Below are positions 60,236 through 64,000 of a stretch of DNA of 64,000 nucleotides, piece after piece. Source of the DNA: SCRA01 sp035533275. Lineage in GTDB: Bacteria > Vulcanimicrobiota > Vulcanimicrobiia > Vulcanimicrobiales > SCRA01. The notes under the pieces were generated by a model that saw only the letters and a list, made by a program, of their open reading frames with translations, had not been told where the DNA came from and did no database searches. The stretch is from the NCBI GenBank assembly GCA_035533275.1, contig DATLUD010000008.1, forward strand, positions 124,001-188,000. The letters run 5' to 3'. Position 1 is the first letter of the stretch; the number at the start of each line of letters is the position of its first letter. Made by a program: the position numbers and the translations under genes.

Positions 60236-60417
60236 TAATAACGCGCCGGGCGGCGCCACAGCCCGCCAACGTGACCGACGTTTGTCGCATGAAACGCCCC
60301 GCGTTTTAACCGAATGGCGAGGCGACGGCCCGCGGCTCTGTCACGTTGGTCCATTTTCTCAACCAAGCCGCCGCCGTATCATGGGGGTAGAACAGAACAG
60401 GGTGGGGGTGAACACCG

Positions 60418-60486
60418 ATGGAAGGACGACCCGAGGAGATGCGGCCGTTGCATGAGGCGCCGCTGGACGAAGACTATGGTGAGTAA
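60418..60486 (+). CDS. Candidate 22-residue acidic peptide
   Basis: ATG at 60418 reads MEGRPEEMRPLHEAPLDEDYG plus E, stop. It is acidic and hydrophilic. A GGTGGGGGTG stretch precedes the ATG by about 8 bases, and a perfect terminator-like palindrome starts the base after the stop. This layout (site, short ORF, terminator) suggests a real small gene, but with 23 codons chance cannot be excluded. Confidence 0.4.
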   Translation: MEGRPEEMRPLHEAPLDEDYGE

Positions 60487-60508
60487 GAGGGGGCCGCGCG
60501 GCCCCCTC
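60487..60508 (+). terminator. Perfect palindromic terminator-like hairpin between the 22-codon ORF and pstA
   Basis: GAGGGGGCCGC and its exact complement GCGGCCCCCTC form a loopless 22-nt palindrome, which folds as a stem with a small loop. It could end transcription from both sides: the small plus-strand ORF and the pst operon (pstA stop at 60544). A pyrimidine-rich TCCCTTATCCC follows on the plus strand. Confidence 0.6.
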
Positions 60509-60543
60509 TCCCTTATCCCGGCCCGTTCCGAAGCCCCGTCCCC

Positions 60544-61431
60544 TCAGCCGCGCAGCCGCTGGGCGGCCACGTCCACGACGGTTCGGGCGACGACGTTCGT
60601 CAGGAAGATGACCGCCATGAGGATGACGGCGGCCGCGTACGCCAGCGCGTGCGACTGTGCGAAGGGCTGGTTGATGAACGTCCAGACCACGTAGGTCAGA
60701 TAGCCGACCGGCGAGTGGAACGGCGCCGCCGACGGCATGTAGTTCGACCACCCCGCCGTGTAGATCAGGGGAGCCGTCTCGCCGAGCGCTATGCTGACCG
60801 CCAGCAGAACCGACGTGAGGATTCCCGGCATCGCGCTGGGGAGGCAGACCATGAACATCGAGCGGCTCGTGCTCGAGCCCAGCGCGAGAGCCCCCTCGCG
60901 GAGTTCCTGCGGGACCGCGCTCAAGGCCAGGTCGGTGCCGCGCACCACATAGGGGAGCATGATGATCGCCAGCGCGATCGCTCCGGCCGCCAGCGAGAAG
61001 CCCCAGCCGAGGTACCCCAGGAGCACCACGTAACCGAAATAGCCCACCACGATCGAGGGCACGCCGGAGAGCACGTCGGTGAGGAACCGCGTGACCTCCA
61101 CCATGCGGGGACCGGCGAAGGCCGTGAGCCAGATGCCGGAGCCGACGCCCACGATCATCACGAGGACGAGGCCGCCCAACACCAGCATGAACGTGCCCAC
61201 GATGGCGTTGGCGAGTCCCCCGGAGATCCCGTTGGTGACGGTCACGAAGATCTCGGGGCGCAGCGCCGGCACGCCGCGCACCAGGACGAACCAGAAGAGC
61301 GCGAAGAGCATGGCGATCGACGCCGCCAGCGCCAGGGCCGAGCCCAGCCACCACGCCGATCCGATCGCGGAGCGCGCGGCGACGTTGCTGCGCATGGCCC
61401 GAAAGCGGCGCTCGTCGATGAGCGTCTTCAT
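60544..61431 (-). CDS. pstA: Phosphate ABC transporter permease PstA
   Basis: 295-residue membrane subunit of the high-affinity phosphate importer with six predicted helices. EAA-loop motif ELREGALALGSSTSRSMFMVCLPSA (binds PstB) and the phosphate-channel stretch ALGETAPLIYTAG are conserved. ATG at 61431 overlaps the pstC stop (ATGA). Last gene of the operon in this direction; terminator-like palindrome at 60487-60508. Confidence 0.96.
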   Translation of the reverse strand: MKTLIDERRFRAMRSNVAARSAIGSAWWLGSALALAASIAMLFALFWFVLVRGVPALRPEIFVTVTNGISGGLANAIVGTFMLVLGGLVLVMIVGVGSGIWLTAFAGPRMVEVTRFLTDVLSGVPSIVVGYFGYVVLLGYLGWGFSLAAGAIALAIIMLPYVVRGTDLALSAVPQELREGALALGSSTSRSMFMVCLPSAMPGILTSVLLAVSIALGETAPLIYTAGWSNYMPSAAPFHSPVGYLTYVVWTFINQPFAQSHALAYAAAVILMAVIFLTNVVARTVVDVAAQRLRG

Positions 61432-62468
61432 GCCGACCTCTCCAGGTTGCCCGCCAAGCGCAGGATCAGCCGCGCCCCCACGTTGACCACCAGCGTGATC
61501 GCGAAGAGCACGAGCGCGATCTCCGCGAGCGACCGCACGGCCAGCAGGGTGGAGTCGGTCAGCGCGCTGTCCAGCTGGGAGACGATGACCGCGGCCATCG
61601 TGTTGATGGGCTGGTAGATGTTCTGCGGCAACTGGTTCATCGCGGCGCCGCTCACCATCAGCACCGCCATCGTCTCGCCCAGCGCCCGCCCGAGCGCGAG
61701 CATCGCCGCGCCGAATATTCCCGCCCGCGCCGCCGGCAGCACCGCCTGCGTGACGGCCTGCCAAGAGGTCCCGCCCAGCGCGATGCTCGCCTCGTAGATC
61801 GAGCTCGGCACCGCGCTCATCACGTCGCGCATGGTCGCCGCCATGATCGGCAGGATCATGATCGCCAGGACGACGCCCGAGGCGAGCAGACCGTTCCCCG
61901 TCCCGATGCTGCCGCCCAAAAAGGGAACCCAGCCCAGGTGCGCGCTCAACCATGGCCCCAGCGCGTTGCCGATCCACGGCACCAGCACCACGATGCCCCA
62001 GAGCCCGAAGACCACCGACGGCACGCCGGCCATCAGCTCGACCAGCGTGTTCACCGGCGTCTTGAGCGAGGCCGGCACGCGGAAGACCATGGCGACCGCC
62101 GCCAGCAGCGCCACCGGCGTGGCCACCAGCATCGCGACGAACGAGCTCATCAGCGTGCCGTACAAGAAGACGACGACGCCGAAGGACGCACCCGGCATCC
62201 CGGCGATGCCGTTACGCGCGACGGGCCCCCCGCCGTACTGATTGCCCATGTTCCACGTGAGCGTCGTCAGAAAGTCCAGCCCGTTGAAGCGGATTGCCGG
62301 AAATGCGTAGACCGCGAGGAAGATCGCGATCAGAAATACCAATGCGGCCGTCACGGCCGCCATCGCTCCGGTGCCCCATTGCAGGGCGACGTCACCCGGC
62401 CGGTGCCGCGAGGCGGCACCGGCCGTCGGTGGAGACGTCGCGCGATCGACCTGCGTCTGCGTCGTCAC
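61428..62468 (-). CDS. pstC: Phosphate ABC transporter permease PstC
   Basis: 346-residue permease partner of PstA. The coupling loop SSIYEASIALGGTSWQAVTQAVLPAA and the channel motif ALGRALGETMAVLMVSGAA are typical. A 35-residue cytoplasmic N-terminal tail precedes the first helix. GTG at 62468. A 16-bp hairpin separates it from pstS. Confidence 0.96.
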   Translation of the reverse strand: MTTQTQVDRATSPPTAGAASRHRPGDVALQWGTGAMAAVTAALVFLIAIFLAVYAFPAIRFNGLDFLTTLTWNMGNQYGGGPVARNGIAGMPGASFGVVVFLYGTLMSSFVAMLVATPVALLAAVAMVFRVPASLKTPVNTLVELMAGVPSVVFGLWGIVVLVPWIGNALGPWLSAHLGWVPFLGGSIGTGNGLLASGVVLAIMILPIMAATMRDVMSAVPSSIYEASIALGGTSWQAVTQAVLPAARAGIFGAAMLALGRALGETMAVLMVSGAAMNQLPQNIYQPINTMAAVIVSQLDSALTDSTLLAVRSLAEIALVLFAITLVVNVGARLILRLAGNLERSA

Positions 62469-62489
62469 TCGTATGCTCTCCGATGATGA

Positions 62490-62524
62490 GCGGCGGAGCC
62501 GAAGACCCTCTTCGGCTCCGCCGC
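62490..62524 (-). promoter_or_regulatory. Strong hairpin between pstS and pstC (attenuator or mRNA stabiliser)
   Basis: 16-bp perfect stem (62490-62505 with 62509-62524) and a 3-nt loop in the 69-bp gap. On the pst mRNA it lies after the pstS stop. In many binding-protein operons such a stem protects the upstream message and partly stops transcription, so that PstS is made in excess over the permeases. No T-run follows. Confidence 0.65.
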
Positions 62525-62537
62525 GCGGACTCGCTGA

Positions 62538-63602
62538 CTAGTGAATCTTGTCGATCTGCTTGATGCTGAGCTTCACGACGCTCTCGGGCAACGGCTTGAA
62601 GTGGACCTTGTCCAGGTACTTCATGGCATTGCCGCCATCCGAGCTGATCCCCCACGAGAGGAACTTCTTCAGCGCCGCGGCCGTTTCGGCGTTCGGCTGC
62701 TGCTCTCGAACAATCGCATATTCGTAGTTGATGATCGGGTAGGACTTCGCACCGGGGGCGAAGATCAGCGAGATCCGCTCGTCCGCCGGCGTCTTGCTCA
62801 CCAGCGCCGCCGCGGCCGCGCTGACGTTCTCCGCCGTGGGGAGCACGAAGTTGCCGGCGCGGTTCTCGAGCATCGCGTACCCGAGCCCGGCCTTGTCGGT
62901 CTCGTTGAGGAAGCTCACGCCGATGTACGCGATCGAATATGGCGCGGCCTTGCAGGCCTGCACCATGCCTGGGTTGCCGTTCGCGCCGACAGCGGTGGGA
63001 ACGGCCGGCCAGCTGATCGAGGTTCCGTAGGCGGGCCCGTTCTTCCACGAGGGCGTCGAGAACGTCAGGTACTGCGTGAAGATGAACGTGTCGCCCGAGC
63101 CGTCCGAGCGGTGGATCGGGATGATCCCCTTGTGCGGCAGCTTCGAGGCGTACGCTTTGTTCAGGGCCACGATGCTCTTGTCGTCCCAATAGCGGATCGA
63201 ACCGCTATAGATTCCCGCGAGCACGGGGCCGGAGAGCTTGAGGTGGACGTCGTTCAAGCCCGGCAGGTTGTAGTTGACCTGTTGGGCGCTGATCGCCGTC
63301 GGGATGTTGAGCATCGGCGAAGGCGCCGCCTTCAGCTGGCTATCGCTCATGTAGGCATCGGAGGCGCCGATCTGCGCGACTCCGGAGATCGCCTCGGAGA
63401 TGCCGGTGCCGCTGCCCGTGCTCTGCGTGGTGATCTGGACGCCCGGGTTATCCTTGGTGTAGTCGGCTACCCACAGGTTCATCAGCGGGTAGAGCAGGGA
63501 GGAGCCTGTCTCGAGCATCTTTACGGTCTCGGCCGTGGCGGCGGTCGCAACGGAGGCGACCATGGCACACCCGAGCACGAGGGCGACGAACTTTTGTTTC
63601 AT
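62538..63602 (-). CDS. pstS: Phosphate-binding protein PstS
   Basis: 354-residue exported binding protein. Sec signal peptide (residues 1-24, ALVLGCAMVASVATAATAE). Phosphate-binding loops: ETGSSLLYPLMN, STGSGTGISEAISG and IHRSDGSGDTFIFTQYL. It catches phosphate outside the membrane and delivers it to PstCA. Located after pstB rather than before it. Preceded by a 149-bp region with an inverted repeat. Confidence 0.96.
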   Translation of the reverse strand: MKQKFVALVLGCAMVASVATAATAETVKMLETGSSLLYPLMNLWVADYTKDNPGVQITTQSTGSGTGISEAISGVAQIGASDAYMSDSQLKAAPSPMLNIPTAISAQQVNYNLPGLNDVHLKLSGPVLAGIYSGSIRYWDDKSIVALNKAYASKLPHKGIIPIHRSDGSGDTFIFTQYLTFSTPSWKNGPAYGTSISWPAVPTAVGANGNPGMVQACKAAPYSIAYIGVSFLNETDKAGLGYAMLENRAGNFVLPTAENVSAAAAALVSKTPADERISLIFAPGAKSYPIINYEYAIVREQQPNAETAAALKKFLSWGISSDGGNAMKYLDKVHFKPLPESVVKLSIKQIDKIH

Positions 63603-63684
63603 GATGATGGCTGCTCTGTTCCTCAGACGGACGGGAGGGGAAGAGAGGTATCCCACTAGAGGTAACCAGAGCAATCTTATGACG

Positions 63685-63715
63685 GGATTAAGAGTATCAC
63701 GGAATGCCTTAATCC
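63685..63715 (-). promoter_or_regulatory. Inverted repeat in the pstB-pstS gap, candidate operator/promoter
   Basis: GGATTAAG (63685-63692) and CTTAATCC (63708-63715), 8-bp perfect arms with a 15-nt spacer, in an AT-rich patch of 63676-63714. On the minus strand it is about 85-115 bases before the pstS ATG. It may be a regulator site for a phosphate-responsive promoter of pstS. It does not match the E. coli Pho box, so the regulator is unknown. Confidence 0.45.
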
Positions 63716-63751
63716 TGGCGGCCGGCCGCCGGCCGAGCCGGCGAGACCACG

Positions 63752-64000
63752 CTAGCCGAAGCGTCCGGTGAGGTAATCCTCGGTGCGCCGGTCGCGCGGA
63801 CGCGTGAAGAGCTCGCCGGTGGCGCCGAACTCGACCATCTCGCCGACCCCGTCCTCTTGCGCGAGCATGAACGCCGTGTAGCCGGAGACGCGCGCCGCCT
63901 GCTGCATGTTATGGGTCACGACCACGATGGTGTAGCGCGCCGCGAGCTGGGTCATCAGATCCTCGACCTTCGCCGTCGAGATGGGATCGAGCGCCGATGC
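63752..64000 (-). CDS. pstB: Phosphate ABC transporter ATP-binding protein PstB, C-terminal part
   Basis: The last 82 codons are in the window; the front lies beyond the right edge. ASALDPISTAKVEDLM follows the Walker B (its preceding Asp-Glu-Pro is off the edge), and VVVTHNMQQAARVSGYTAFM has the switch His; GELFTRPRDRRTEDYLTGRFG is the characteristic PstB end. It powers the importer. It is upstream of pstS, so the order is pstB-pstS-pstC-pstA, different from the usual pstS-C-A-B. Confidence 0.96.
   Translation of the reverse strand, partial: ASALDPISTAKVEDLMTQLAARYTIVVVTHNMQQAARVSGYTAFMLAQEDGVGEMVEFGATGELFTRPRDRRTEDYLTGRFG

Noticed and set aside
1..64000. tRNA genes, rRNA, CRISPR arrays, insertion sequences, prophage, origin of replication
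   Set aside because: No cloverleaf with T-loop, no regularly spaced repeats, no transposase or integrase motifs and no dnaA-box clusters were recognised by reading.

Overview
The window is a chromosomal segment of an uncultured-looking, very GC-rich bacterium. Coding density is high, genes overlap by 1-14 bases, many starts are GTG and one is TTG, and G/C dominates third codon positions. I see no tRNA, rRNA, CRISPR array, insertion sequence or prophage. The gene mix (periplasmic PBP4, Tat and Sec exported enzymes, PstSCAB, NamZ, DUF4438, branched-chain keto acid dehydrogenase) fits an aerobic heterotroph from a deep, high-GC lineage. Eremiobacterota/Vulcanimicrobiota is one guess, but nothing here proves a phylum.

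Layout. 0-6 kb: start of a beta-hydroxyacid dehydrogenase, a LarA-like racemase, a lone amino-acid-type solute-binding protein, an M14-like deacylase and an exported phosphoesterase. 5.6-10.9 kb: a minus-strand glycolate oxidase operon (glcD-glcE-glcF) followed by an IclR regulator and a MocA-like nucleotidyltransferase. 11-12.3 kb: three small genes of unknown function. 12.3-20.4 kb: glutamate synthase large subunit, then a histidine kinase, acyl-CoA synthetase and M20 amidohydrolase cluster. 20.5-24 kb: a branched-chain 2-oxoacid dehydrogenase operon (E1alpha-E1beta-E2). 24-29 kb: gene remnants, a hydrolase, Ogt, DUF4438, then queD-queE-namZ. 29-32.8 kb: a LysR regulator divergent from a second glcD-glcE pair without glcF. 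32.8-37.6 kb: a 44-residue membrane peptide, an MFS exporter, an M28B-type peptidase homologue with lost catalytic residues and an Xaa-Pro aminopeptidase. 37.9-40.6 kb: NAD-binding epimerase-like protein, thioredoxin reductase and an HTH-metallo-beta-lactamase fusion. From 40.65 kb to the end nearly everything is on the minus strand: ABC-2 exporter with amidinotransferase-like protein, YncE-phosphatase protein, MocR-type regulator, response regulator, malic enzyme with ACT domain, TldE/TldD, ManA, PBP4, M1 aminopeptidase with HEAT repeats, glyoxalase-like protein, GT39-like transferase, SDR, and the phosphate operon pstB-pstS-pstC-pstA.

Metabolic themes: oxidation of 2-hydroxy acids (LarA, two glycolate oxidase loci), branched-chain amino acid breakdown (BCKDH, acyl-CoA synthetase), peptide and cell-wall turnover (M1, M24, M28B-like, TldDE, PBP4, NamZ), and phosphate uptake.

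Most notable: a dispersed, about 200-nt multi-stem repeat. Two full copies (1474-1678 and 37652-37853) and one 51-nt internally deleted form (25801-25851) each fill a gap between convergent genes. The two full copies differ in sequence but keep the same stems through at least seven compensatory base-pair changes. This indicates selection or replication through a folded form, either as RNA or as a DNA hairpin.
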